In this document: positions 9,401 through 14,411 of the stretch, piece by piece
Position numbering within the stretch: the stretch's first letter is position 1
Layout: the number at the start of each line of letters is the position of its first letter
Assembly: GCA_021200075.1 (NCBI GenBank)
Contig: JAJQGZ010000140.1
Span: forward strand, 1-18,489
Direction: 5' to 3'
DNA from: Clostridiales bacterium
Lineage (GTDB): Bacteria > Bacillota > Clostridia > Oscillospirales > Acutalibacteraceae
DNA length: 18,489 bases
The notes under the pieces: generated by a model
The model's database searches: none
What the model saw: the letters and a program-made list of their open reading frames with translations, nothing else
What the model was told of the DNA's origin: nothing
Position numbers and translations under genes: made by a program

Positions 9401-11340
9401 TTCTTGACAATATCCTTGCGCCGGTTACCGAGCTTCTCAAGGATCTCAAGAAAGACGGGATTGATATTGACGAAATACTTGAGCTTCTCTTAGGCAACGA
9501 CCTCGGAACGCTCATTACCGACCTTATCAAGTCAAACGGCAAAACTCTTACAAGTATACTTAAGAAGGACGGTATCACCCTCAATCTCACGCTTACAAAC
9601 CTTAAAGCGTGCAACATTCAGGATATACTTGTTCCGCTTATCAATGCACTGCTCAGCAATACGGGAATTACACTTCCCGACTTTGAATGGTCAACAATCG
9701 CTTCACATGGCGAGGTAGTGACCTCCACCTCTAAGGCGGAAAATTCAACAGGTAAGTTCACAAACAAAGAAGTAATTGCCGATAAGGGCGAGGTTCTTGT
9801 AGCTGTTCTGCGTTATGTTGCAGACCTGCTTATCAAGAATGCCGGCACGCTCAAGTCGCTGCTCGGCTCAATAGACGCTATCAAGAACAGCGATCTGCTT
9901 TCCGGCATAATCAGCAGTATATTCAATACTCTGAGCATTGCTTCTAAGGACGAAATAGTCCTTGCGGTATTCTACTTCCTTAACGGAGAGCCGACCAACG
10001 CTTTCTGGGATTACACGGATTACGAGACAGGCGAATATGAATTCTCCTATCCCGAAAATATGGATGTAGACTTCCTGAAGAGTCTCTCACCGATGCTTGA
10101 CGGTTTGATTATAGGTCTTATCGACCTTAACACAATAGTCGCCGACGCATTGTACAAAGACAGCCTCATTTCAAGCCTTGCAGTCGGTCTTTACGGCGCA
10201 ATTGAGGGCGTAAGCATTAGCGACAGCATAACGCTTACGGACCTGCTTGCAATGACGGATATTGACTTCTCGACAGACAATGTAGCTAAACTGCTCACCG
10301 ATTCCGATTGCGGTCAGACATATTCGTCAGCCGCTTCGGTAATCTCCTCAGCAGGCTCTTGGGCAAATGTTGATGAGGACTCGCTCACTTGGGGCGTAAC
10401 CGACAGAGACAGCTTTATGAGCGCTCTGTGTGCGGTACTCCGTCCTTTCTACGGTGTGCTTGATGTGCTCCTTAACGATGCTTATCTCGGTCTCTTCGAT
10501 ATAGTAAGAATCCCGGGTTCAAATGGCTACACATCAACAATAGTTCCTCTGCTTGAAGCACTCTCCTGCTACAACATTAAGACTCAGTATCAGTACAGAG
10601 AGGATATAAACGAGGCTTACGACAATATCCTGCTCGATATTATCAACCCGATTTGGGATAAGGTTGAAGACCTGCTCTACGCACCGATACAGGTACTTGC
10701 TTCAATGCTGCCGAACCTTGCATTGTTCATCGGCAACGACGGTCTGTGCCAGATACTCGATACTCTCCTTACTCCGATATCTGTGCTGATTGACTCTATT
10801 AAGTGTGTAGTTGACCTCAACGACTTGGTAGACATCATACTTGACGCTCTTGATGTTGACCTCAACTCGCTCCTCGCTCAGATAGGAATTACAAACTTCT
10901 CGCTTGATCTCTATGACATCAACGCAACTCTCAAGCCGATACTCGGCGGAGACGCTATAATTCCTCTCATCAACAACATCCTCGGTCTTATCGAAATCGG
11001 CGACACAACACTCGGCATTAAGCTCAACGATGTTGACTGGTTGCAGTGTGCAAGTCACGGTGAAACGATAGTTAACGCTTCTCAGGCGGCAACCTACGGC
11101 TCAAGAATTTATGTAGAGGGCGACGCTTCGGAAACTCTGATTGCAGTTCTCAGATACTTAATTGACACCATAAACACAGGCGATAACTTCCAGGTTATCA
11201 GCGATCTTATCGCAAGCCTGCTCGGCGACAGTGTAAGCGAAGGTGTATCTGAAATTATCGACCAGGTGCTCGAAATGTTACAGGGCGATACAGATACTGT
11301 AATCTCCGACCTTGTTGACCTGCTCCAGACATTCGCTTAA
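430..11340 (+). CDS. giant secreted acidic repeat protein, 3,636 residues, family unrecognised
   Basis: I do not recognise a described family. Residues 1-32 (MIMRTSKKLL, then a hydrophobic core ending near TAFAK) form a typical signal peptide, so the protein is exported. Residues about 33-840 are rich in Tyr, Asp and Asn, with aromatic stretches near 560-700. A likely beta-rich section follows at about 842-960 (VYVNNNGNKVRLSYTG). A Ser/Thr/Asp-rich linker spans about 1195-1237. Residues 1238-3636 are five related, mainly helical-looking modules rich in Leu, Ile and Asp; recurring motifs are a Trp-Gly step (NWGFTDG or SWGVTNR), ILRPF, GSNGY..IVPLLE, SPI..IA.ILPNLA.F and LP.I.W. Acidic residues clearly outnumber basic ones. 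The chain stops (LLQTFA) just before the next module would begin, with no LPXTG, SLH, choline-binding or dockerin motif seen. Possible roles are a surface or extracellular-matrix structural protein or an adhesin; this is inference. It has its own promoter and is followed by a hairpin, so it is probably monocistronic. The frame is unbroken for 10.9 kb, unlike several neighbours. Confidence 0.93.
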   Translation: MIMRTSKKLLSLFLAVVMIITTCSVGFTAFAKDYDDIWTTSADAETAFDAIEGLVDDYLPALLMGVDSISAGVYQKYADEMGVSVSDLTDSDKEEIDNKATLTDILQSLQTTLIEALAGTDINEYFNDLGSSAAGSSASYYEYLNPDDYPNTVSFYTLYTIAKDYRNNTSLSGSTRSTLTEWYNLFLEIYNVSNSLDDKIAKLNDDFVANYDYPQEHLDYVDTTPTIYEVPISYLESYFTDEYMAENCSESELAALQVRYDDLTEEYLGYGAPEDFSVDSFAEYIAYSDGMYATYKSAYIMQKAVDSVNGTLIFTSVAGDDVLDFGLEQVDGQFDVTAEIALQVVLEMYGLNSIDDLLLSMGITSDSGLYAYFNAMLEANIVDTFFIENLVLSSNENYMTVIKGLTVCYGGITEEEFDEAIDEGMPDGWETGTVLSDEDIMDIGGYIRITGSQSNNTTRLAFVNSFAEGVIPNSLISSYSNSYAEDTDEDGTLPSAFGNNYYGQWLTEALDQAGGTYNRSTAFYYGFMNDFASSAEHYNNSDIYNYYIPLQDGCFLHASTQTVDTEQGDDGVPYYYSGSGVSQMGGVYPYMVRSENTHFVVLSYGDDYNYFSREDIDGYTDSALRYAYNQVAMNVLGSDILQYTSYNGGGWHAGDGYFWFDVKYDDYIESTIDDTKEELPTLTERQEAILYDSYNLSNDMGTEILNLILNNTISSIVTNDFVVGMVESLFVSDIVLEVALIDLWQNLCDEPVETIFELISVLLVIIDDLLPFLLCGDGDPWDGSLYGLLLEGELDLGEEIDFMGYGYDYNSYIGVSQLNWDLNELLPDLMHWLLATKEEQDNRTVDGIGFYVDEDTTNYVYVNNNGNKVRLSYTGRGVSSANFTHYTVIDSNDNELAYDSDTGVYTYNGSSSEDLNDLVKVTSTTTFYCMMTYEAKVPKLTGIYIADYYLADAKVEDLGSLLEDAGLDEAVADGLAEIITEFATLFSTSLDEYVASDYRKEAKYKDGELLCTGLNNIMVSLPRLIDIMEDLAADKYGGEADAWTFCYDGKIEVDTTGGVQDGSTLNVKVQEFKEYASSSADDRSVDILDIFVDGFVNDWLNSIFDLLNIVFTTDNSISSNIPIISALIDSIGGLGEESILSDILNSIFQLKRGDDYSFELLERDNGYVGLSSDSAYFLLANINKLVDVIIALVDSFSSDDSTSTTSSTSLTSLVSSLLLASSDDIETTDSSVGSSGYTAEELSDVDTLIASLDEMVYALLEDSTMNDYSLDNSGNIASGLVSLLSNYLTADLFEDSGLSETLSTVIDEYIYYLDGAGTRSADENGDKVNEDVYTNENLSALVVRTFALVEILAQDLLSDYDYINGEQTYNLLAQAISGVISPDAVAIRLDDYPDAQEDIYEIKSKGTGLWSSEEVVSADLTDVKVTIDWGIEDGDVDGFYNGLAASLRILTSILSVLFIDAGIYENALEPILSAIGSKCGVEIDTAGEYAVTSDAGYHDEVLLGLVTPIADYLDAFVESPITTLIETVQGLAGLLDDESGDTIASIVSNTLQPVITELEGLCNILNISSDKLLPLSETFADILQTEIVDLIAEYAVVENNQLPNITIRNYPLCGNNIIPIINTYLSSTGITLPNISWSAISEAQSPADALAYVVEYAVDAVVDRDNDFANLNAIESLVSNDTVTSLLEALKNGTIDGKGVIDILIKILNVTQNPTLVAWSFERYLQEAIEGFSYPLGLTKAQADEAAEDIDAVIDNLFPLLESFGLDIGGSTLEDVISNNLFTNEILTQLTVALYNALTSNSTVATVLDILTIPSSTADVAALLVDTSYGTTYSSVSATIGAVSSWSDLKTVTTNSDGSTTTTYASINWGFTDGAANAQQGFVNALAAILRPFNNVLAVFLNSGELTIGDELYNYLCTLNVAETQRGDDATMVIENGVITFTIIDADKSDSTTSTIKLDLTALTNLKNLSIYGTNGYNSAIIPLLEALQCGGIVTDAQYQSDVAAAKDNLLLDILNPILGSSSTSLLNQITASPIVAIATILPNIAVYLDASGLSQAVNNLLAPITDLLADLQGLVDLDTMLAVLLGASDGQSLADYVASLLGMSAGSVSLDLTDISTINLEDMLIPLLNLLLEDYNLVLADIDWNALISLGDRTTYTSAATDTDGNALTGKKLTNVDYGKSLIVVLRYVCNFLINNVTELQSLILSIKSNGTPLSENATISAIIVNIFTQIKTHTADEIIVAIYYFFVGDTTDDYWDYSNYQTKKNTFKYPDGVSKKNIKALIEFLDGIIGELDLGSLLDKYLYTDSIINSLAKAMYQGIEDVTISDSITLNDMFDIVGMSCSKDTVVALLRDSSYGKTKQFASAANIIEAAASWDAVDFDSISWGVTNRDSFVTALTAVLRPFMGLLDVILADGSLNILEGIDIPGSNGYVSTIVPLLEAFQCPNIKNYTQYLADKNKAYDNLLVDILNPILDLVDEIIESPIATIAQILPNLALFIGNDGLIQLVENLLTPITAIVKDVLPIIDVDKLLQDLTGMEKLSITNIGTFLEPYLGSGKLISFLNEYLSVVGFELPEIDWLALASLGTVKNTNSVVTVIGLRKVVTANTSQVFVAVLEYVLDLVLDNATLIKGLIGDSYAGTLKTILDIIFDLDSDDIIRLLSQIVDLTQSPTEVFWTYEKYKAKYKSFSYPDGITADDADEAVTALDDMVNGIFSLLQGLDVVDSADLSGLVSDLLYTNDILTSLATALYGALDKDNISPYLELFGIDVSTKGVAKLLTDKSYGKTYTSAAKAIKSKSSWSKVSDVNWGFTDGAANAEQGFINALTAILRPFLDVLGPFLNGSSLKLGNILMDLICMINTSSGDKSKGETLITMKNGVLKIKTQSNGKYSTALKLDFTKLDTLASLNLYGSNGYENSIVPLLDVLQVDNSEIKSYNKYIKDCKKAKDNILLDILNPLMSFVDDVLEAPFDTITSVLPNLAYFLDNNGIGQLLDNILAPVTELLKDLKKDGIDIDEILELLLGNDLGTLITDLIKSNGKTLTSILKKDGITLNLTLTNLKACNIQDILVPLINALLSNTGITLPDFEWSTIASHGEVVTSTSKAENSTGKFTNKEVIADKGEVLVAVLRYVADLLIKNAGTLKSLLGSIDAIKNSDLLSGIISSIFNTLSIASKDEIVLAVFYFLNGEPTNAFWDYTDYETGEYEFSYPENMDVDFLKSLSPMLDGLIIGLIDLNTIVADALYKDSLISSLAVGLYGAIEGVSISDSITLTDLLAMTDIDFSTDNVAKLLTDSDCGQTYSSAASVISSAGSWANVDEDSLTWGVTDRDSFMSALCAVLRPFYGVLDVLLNDAYLGLFDIVRIPGSNGYTSTIVPLLEALSCYNIKTQYQYREDINEAYDNILLDIINPIWDKVEDLLYAPIQVLASMLPNLALFIGNDGLCQILDTLLTPISVLIDSIKCVVDLNDLVDIILDALDVDLNSLLAQIGITNFSLDLYDINATLKPILGGDAIIPLINNILGLIEIGDTTLGIKLNDVDWLQCASHGETIVNASQAATYGSRIYVEGDASETLIAVLRYLIDTINTGDNFQVISDLIASLLGDSVSEGVSEIIDQVLEMLQGDTDTVISDLVDLLQTFA
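4141..5583 (+). repeat. module 0 of the giant protein (degenerate copy)
   Basis: Residues 1238-1718 match the later modules in order but loosely. TAEELSDVDTLIASL parallels TKAQADEAAEDIDAVI of the next module; IDWGIEDGDVDGFYNGLAA parallels INWGFTDGAANAQQGFVNA; ESPITTLIETV parallels SPIVAIATILPN; STGITLPNISW matches STGITLPDF of the fourth module; and LNVTQNPTLVAW ends it as LTQSPTEVFW ends B1. The GSNGY..IVPLLE segment is absent or unrecognisable, and the opening Trp-aromatic motif is missing. Confidence 0.75.
5584..7197 (+). repeat. module A1 of the giant protein (538 residues)
   Basis: Residues 1719-2256 open with WSFERYLQEAIEGFSYP and carry INWGFTDGAANAQQGF, a long extra segment (GVITFTIIDADKSDS, then KLDLTALTNLKNLSIYG), GTNGYNSAIIPLLEALQ, SPIVAIATILPNIAVYL and ADIDWNALISLG. 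The module ends in IYYFFVGDTTDDYW. The extra segment and the GFTDGAANA form of the Trp motif define type A. Confidence 0.85.
7198..8454 (+). repeat. module B1 of the giant protein (419 residues)
   Basis: Residues 2257-2675 open with WDYSNYQTKKNTFKYPDG. They carry SWGVTNRDSFVTALTAVLRPF, go straight to IPGSNGYVSTIVPLLEAFQ without the type-A insert, then SPIATIAQILPNLALFIG and LPEIDWLALASLG, and end LTQSPTEVF. The GVTNRDSF form and the missing insert define type B. Confidence 0.85.
8455..10005 (+). repeat. module A2 of the giant protein (517 residues)
   Basis: Residues 2676-3192 open with WTYEKYKAKYKSFSYPDG and carry NWGFTDGAANAEQGFINAL and the type-A insert (MKNGVLKIKTQSNG, then KLDFTKLDTLASLNLYG). 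GSNGYENSIVPLLDVLQ, TGITLPDFEW and an end at FYFLNGEPTNAF follow. It is closer to A1 than to B1 or B2 at every one of these marks. Confidence 0.85.
10006..11337 (+). repeat. module B2 of the giant protein (444 residues, C-terminal)
   Basis: Residues 3193-3636 open with WDYTDYETGEYEFSYPEN and carry TWGVTDRDSFMSALCAVLRPF, IPGSNGYTSTIVPLLEALS, LASMLPNLALFIGNDG and NDVDWLQCASHG, then end at DLVDLLQTFA. The last stretch resembles the region just before the next-module Trp in B1, so the protein ends almost exactly at a module boundary. Confidence 0.85.
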
Positions 11341-11387
11341 TCTTTAACTGAAGCATAAAAACAAAATATCGGTTGACCGATAAAATG

Positions 11388-11420
11388 ACCGCCTCGGAAT
11401 TTTCCGGGGCGGTTAGTTTT
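11388..11420 (+). terminator. terminator of the giant gene
   Basis: ACCGCCTCGGAA (11388-11399) pairs with TTCCGGGGCGGT (11402-11413) with one G-T wobble, giving a strong GC stem 47 bases after the stop codon. The tail is TAGTTTTATA, so the T-run is only moderate. A second small hairpin (TATCGGT and ACCGATA, 11367-11382) lies just before it. Confidence 0.75.
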
Positions 11421-11443
11421 ATATATAAACCGCTCAGACAAAC

Positions 11444-11462
11444 GGGCGGATGCTATCCGCCC
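11444..11462. repeat. REP-like GC palindrome, copy 1
   Basis: GGGCGGATGCTATCCGCCC is an 8-bp perfect inverted repeat around a 3-base centre, followed by more C (a run of seven in all). Its exact reverse complement occurs inside the palindrome at 12584-12606. Short GC-rich palindromes of this kind in AT-rich intergenic DNA resemble the repeated extragenic palindromes of many Clostridia. Confidence 0.75.
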
Positions 11463-11599
11463 CCCCACTACCGTGTATCGTCTAAAACTTTATGAATAGT
11501 TTTTTATCATTGTGTAATTTACTTCTTGTATTTTGATAGAAAATTATATGATAATTCCAGTCATTTATAAACTTTTAGTAAATACAAGGTACTACGAAA

Positions 11600-11617
11600 T
11601 TGCTGTTTCGTCAGCAA
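11600..11617. repeat. small perfect hairpin
   Basis: TTGCTG, loop TTTCGT, CAGCAA form a 6-bp perfect stem in otherwise non-coding DNA. There is no T-run after it. It may be part of the same decayed element as the palindrome at 11689-11707; its function is unknown. Confidence 0.4.
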
Positions 11618-11688
11618 ACCGCATAATACCGCTTTCAACTTTCTGCACTCCACACTGAAAAAGCACGCATAAAACAGGTTCGCCGTAT

Positions 11689-11707
11689 GGGCGAATTGTA
11701 TCCGCCC
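11689..11707. repeat. REP-like GC palindrome, decayed copy 2
   Basis: GGGCGAAT-TGT-ATCCGCCC is the same 19-base layout as copy 1 with one mismatch in the left arm. Read on the - strand, it shares AGCGGGCGGATA, then CGCCC, then AACCTGTT in the same order with copy 3 (12582-12618), so the repeat unit is probably longer than the palindrome. Confidence 0.6.
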
Positions 11708-11796
11708 GCTTTTATTAACTCCGACTAAACTTCCTCGTACAAAAAACAACTTAACAGATAAGAATAATATAAAAAATATTTCAAAAAACTTTTTGT

Positions 11797-11829
11797 TTTA
11801 ATCTTTCTTTAATCTTTGCGCCGTATAAT
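11797..11829 (+). promoter_or_regulatory. tandem 11-bp operator and -10 box of the Fn3-PepSY gene
   Basis: TTTAATCTTTC (11797-11807) is followed at once by TTTAATCTTTG (11808-11818), a 10-of-11 direct repeat. A perfect TATAAT (11824-11829) starts 5 bases later. No good -35 box exists at the right distance; the repeat occupies that place. Head-to-tail sites with an 11-bp period next to the -10 box are typical of OmpR/PhoB-family response regulators acting as activators, so I infer control by a two-component system encoded elsewhere. Confidence 0.6.
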
Positions 11830-11917
11830 TTAGACAAGATGAAACACAACCAAAGCCGATATATCGCTTCCTCTTAACAAATCTATACTAATTTTATTAC
11901 AGAAAGGATGAAAGATT

Positions 11918-12500
11918 ATGACAAACACAAAACGAAGAATATTATCAACAGTATTGGCGGCAATTACGGCAATAATGCTTATGTTCAGCTTCACGGCAAA
12001 CGCTTTTGCGGCGTCGTTGCCGGCAACATCAATGACGAGCGTCAGCGCAAAAACGGCGGATTCAAGGTTAATTTCAAGAAAGCGTCGAACATCACCGGCT
12101 ACCAGGTTCAGTACGCAACCGACAAAAGCTTTACAAACAAAAAGTCCGTTAAGGTGAAGAGTGCTTCTTTAAAAACCGTAACGGGACTGACCAGGGACAA
12201 AAGTATTATATTCGTGTTTGCACCTACAAAACTTCCAACGGAAAAACCACATATTCCTCCTGGAGCAAAACAAAGACCGTTACCACCGATTTTATCGGAC
12301 TGAGCAGAGCAAAGACTGCGGCGCTCAACAAGGCAGGTCTGTCCGCATCGAGCGTAACATTTACAAAGGCGCGTTTTGAATACGACGACGGCTATCCGGT
12401 TTATGAAATAGAATTTCGCAAGGGCCGCTGGGAATATGACTGCACCGTAAATGCGAAAACCGGCAAAATTATGGAATATGATGTTGATTACGACGATTAA
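11918..12500 (+). pseudogene. secreted Fn3-PepSY protein, broken by two frameshifts
   Basis: Start ATG 11918 has AAAGGA 9 bases upstream. The frame opens with a clear signal peptide (MTNTKRRILSTVLAAITAIM to about residue 32, ending ANAFAA). Frame then changes at an A5 run (12049-12053) and again at an A4 run (12199-12202); adding one A to each gives 194 residues ending at the TAA at 12498. Residues about 46-124 are then a fibronectin type III-like domain of the clostridial kind (NITGYQVQYATDKSFTNKKS, KKYYIRVCTYK, SSWSKTKTV). Residues about 125-194 resemble a PepSY domain (alpha part LSRAKTAALNKAGL, then FEYDDGYPVYEIEF and NAKTGKIMEYDVDYDD). As read, the product would be a truncated secreted peptide of 79 residues. 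PepSY domains are thought to bind or inhibit peptidases or sense the cell exterior; the role here is inferred. Both breaks are in homopolymers, so sequence error remains possible. Confidence 0.8.
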
Positions 12501-12538
12501 ACCATTCACTGCATAAAATAGCTTGAAACGCACGAAAG

Positions 12539-12568
12539 TCCCGAGAACGCAATGTTCTCGGGATTTTT
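12539..12568 (+). terminator. terminator of the Fn3-PepSY gene, possibly bidirectional
   Basis: CCCGAGAAC (12540-12548), loop GCAAT, GTTCTCGGG (12554-12562), then ATTTTT. The 9-bp perfect stem extends by a T-A pair, and AAAGT on the left faces ATTTTT on the right. It lies 39 bases after the stop of the + strand gene. On the - strand the tail is ACTTTC, weaker, but it would also face transcription from the converging gene. Confidence 0.88.
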
Positions 12569-12583
12569 GATTGTGATTAAAGA

Positions 12584-12606
12584 GCGGGCGGATAGCATCC
12601 GCCCGC
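12584..12606. repeat. REP-like GC palindrome, copy 3
   Basis: GCGGGCGGAT-AGC-ATCCGCCCGC is a 10-bp perfect inverted repeat; its 19-base core is the exact reverse complement of copy 1. It sits 10 bases beyond the stop codon of the - strand membrane gene. In that direction it is followed by TCTTTAAT, so it could serve as that gene's terminator. Confidence 0.75.
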
Positions 12607-12616
12607 ATCAAACCTG

Positions 12617-14220
12617 TTAATCATCGCTCGCCTTAAAATCTGAGGGTGAATACTCGGAATTAAGCTGTTTTATAATTGCATTCGTCTCGTCAATAGTGTC
12701 ACGATACTCCGACACATTCTTGCCGGAAGAATAGGTTACGGAATATTTTTTATTATCATATGTTTCGCTGTCGTCGAGAAAGAGGGGGTACTTTATATCC
12801 GCTTTCCTCAAACTCATATGTGTTGTACACCCTTTCGCCGTCAATGTAATACCTCTTGTAGCCGTAATCGTTTTCCACCTTTGAATTATAAATCGTCTCA
12901 AAGCGTTCGCTGCTTAACTTGTAAATTTTTGACGAAGTGGTGTAATTATAGCTGTTGTCAACCGTGTAGACATTACTGCAAATATCGGTATGCTTTTCCT
13001 CGGTCTTTAAAATAAGATAAAATATATTCTCGTCTTCCAAGCCGTTTGACACGGTCTCCTTGCTGAAAAGACGGCAGGCGGAGCTTCCGTCAAAATCATA
13101 TACCTCAATCCCGTAAATCGGAACATCATAATAAATATATTCACCCGGATAGCTGTCGTACTTACTTTTGCTTTTATATTTCCTGTAAACTATCACAAGC
13201 TCGTCGTTTGAATCCCTGTTAAAATCAATCAGCCTGACGTAGGCAACGCCGTTTATGTACGAATATCCGTCCTCGCTTTTAATCTCCGGAACGCCGTATT
13301 TATCAAGCCTCTTTTTCACCACGCTGTAATATGCGTCGCTAATAAGGTCTTCCTCCGTTCGGCTTGTTATCGCCTGAGAAAGAATATCGCCGAAGCTGTC
13401 AATATTGCCGGTAACCGTGTCAACCACCGTCTCCGCCTTGCTCTGGCGCAAAACGGAAAGGCGCACGGTTTCAAAATCCGTGCTGTTGATTTCGCCGTCG
13501 TCGTAATAAATATCGTTTTCGTGATCGTAATCGTACTGCTTCGAGCTTTCCTTAAAGCCGTCTCCGTGCAGAGAATAGAGCGTAACCTTTTCAGGCTCGT
13601 CTTTTTCCGACTTGCAGATGTAATACTTATTGCCCTTGTGATAAAACGATGCCCGCGAACCGTCCGTATCGTCGGAGGTTGAATTAGCCTCGCCACTGTA
13701 AAAGCGGACAAAATCGTTGTGACTGTAGCCCCAAACCTCGAGATAATACACATTGCTGTCGTAATAACAGAGCATAAGCTCGTCCGAGCCGTCGTCGTCA
13801 AAATCCATCTGCCTTGCATAGCAAAGACCCGTGAGCCTCGCCTTGTTTTCGCCGTACTTGGTTTCGTCAAGCGATCTCCATTTTACCGAGCCGTACTCCT
13901 TAATATATTCGGTGCAAATATTTGCGGCGTCTGTGCAAAATGTATCGTTCTTCTCATTTTGAGATATAACGGTATGCGTAAACACCAAAACAAAAATCAC
14001 CAAAACAATTATAAATATCAATACCGCCGCCAGCTTTAAAGGCCGAGCTTTAAGGTGCGGCAATTCGTTAAGCTCCTCCATGGCTTCGCCGTGTGCGGCT
14101 TGTGAAATCCTATTTTCCGCCCGGTGCATAATTTCCCCCGGCTGAGAGCCTGCGCTTTGACGCCTGCCGAATTTCCTCCTCCGGCGGATCATCGTCAAAA
14201 TAATTATATTTACTTCTCAC
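12617..14220 (-). pseudogene. single-pass membrane protein with extracytoplasmic DxDxDG-type repeats, two frameshifts
   Basis: GTG at 14220 (MRSKYNYFDDDPPEEE) is preceded by GGGAGGTGA (14225-14233), the best ribosome site nearby. This frame runs into a stop after 36 residues; removing one base from the C5 run at 14135-14139 (G5 on the coding strand) joins it to the long open frame. A second extra base in the G5 run at 12784-12788 ends that frame early; without it the protein continues to TAA at 12619. The reconstructed protein is 533 residues. It has a charged cytoplasmic head of about 60, one membrane helix at about 63-86 (LAAVLIFIIVLVIFVLVF), and a large outside domain. MDFDDDGSDELMLCY (about 138-152) and a similar IDFNRDSNDELVIVY (about 330) resemble the calcium-binding-type acidic loops of many clostridial surface proteins. 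An in-frame ATG at 14265 would add 15 residues but has no ribosome site. Function unknown. Confidence 0.75.
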
Positions 14221-14329
14221 GGCGTCACCTCCCGAGCTGAAAAGGCGACTGCCCTTTCTCCTCATTACACAGGGCCGCACTGCGAAAGCCGAAGCAGGCG
14301 AATTATCAGGCGTCCCCTGATTTTACAAT

Positions 14330-14358
14330 ATCATAACATATCATAACGGAAAATTCAA
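14330..14358 (-). promoter_or_regulatory. promoter of the membrane-protein gene
   Basis: On the - strand TTGAAT (14358-14353) and TATGAT (14335-14330) are separated by 17 bases, with TG one base before the -10 box. The -10 lies in a 10-base perfect tandem repeat (ATATCATAAC twice on the + strand, 14328-14347), so a second TATGAT is present 10 bases further upstream. The leader would be about 100 bases and contains a small hairpin (TCAGG and CCTGA, 14306-14320). Confidence 0.65.
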
Positions 14359-14411
14359 GAAACGCCCGATAAACTGCGAAAAGTACAATAAAAGACCGAT
14401 ATTTTGCCGTA

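Larger units (their letters stand above)
11341..11917. other. 577-base intergenic region between the giant gene and the Fn3-PepSY gene
   Basis: I see no gene. From left to right it holds two hairpins just after the giant gene, a REP-like palindrome (11444-11462), a small hairpin (11600-11617), a decayed copy of the palindrome (11689-11707), an AT-rich stretch, and the tandem repeat plus -10 box that drive the next gene. Confidence 0.75.

Noticed and set aside
11918..12303. Programmed ribosomal frameshifting in the Fn3-PepSY gene
   Set aside because: There is no X XXY YYZ slippery heptamer in the right phase with a downstream structure that I can identify, and two shifts would be needed in a short gene.
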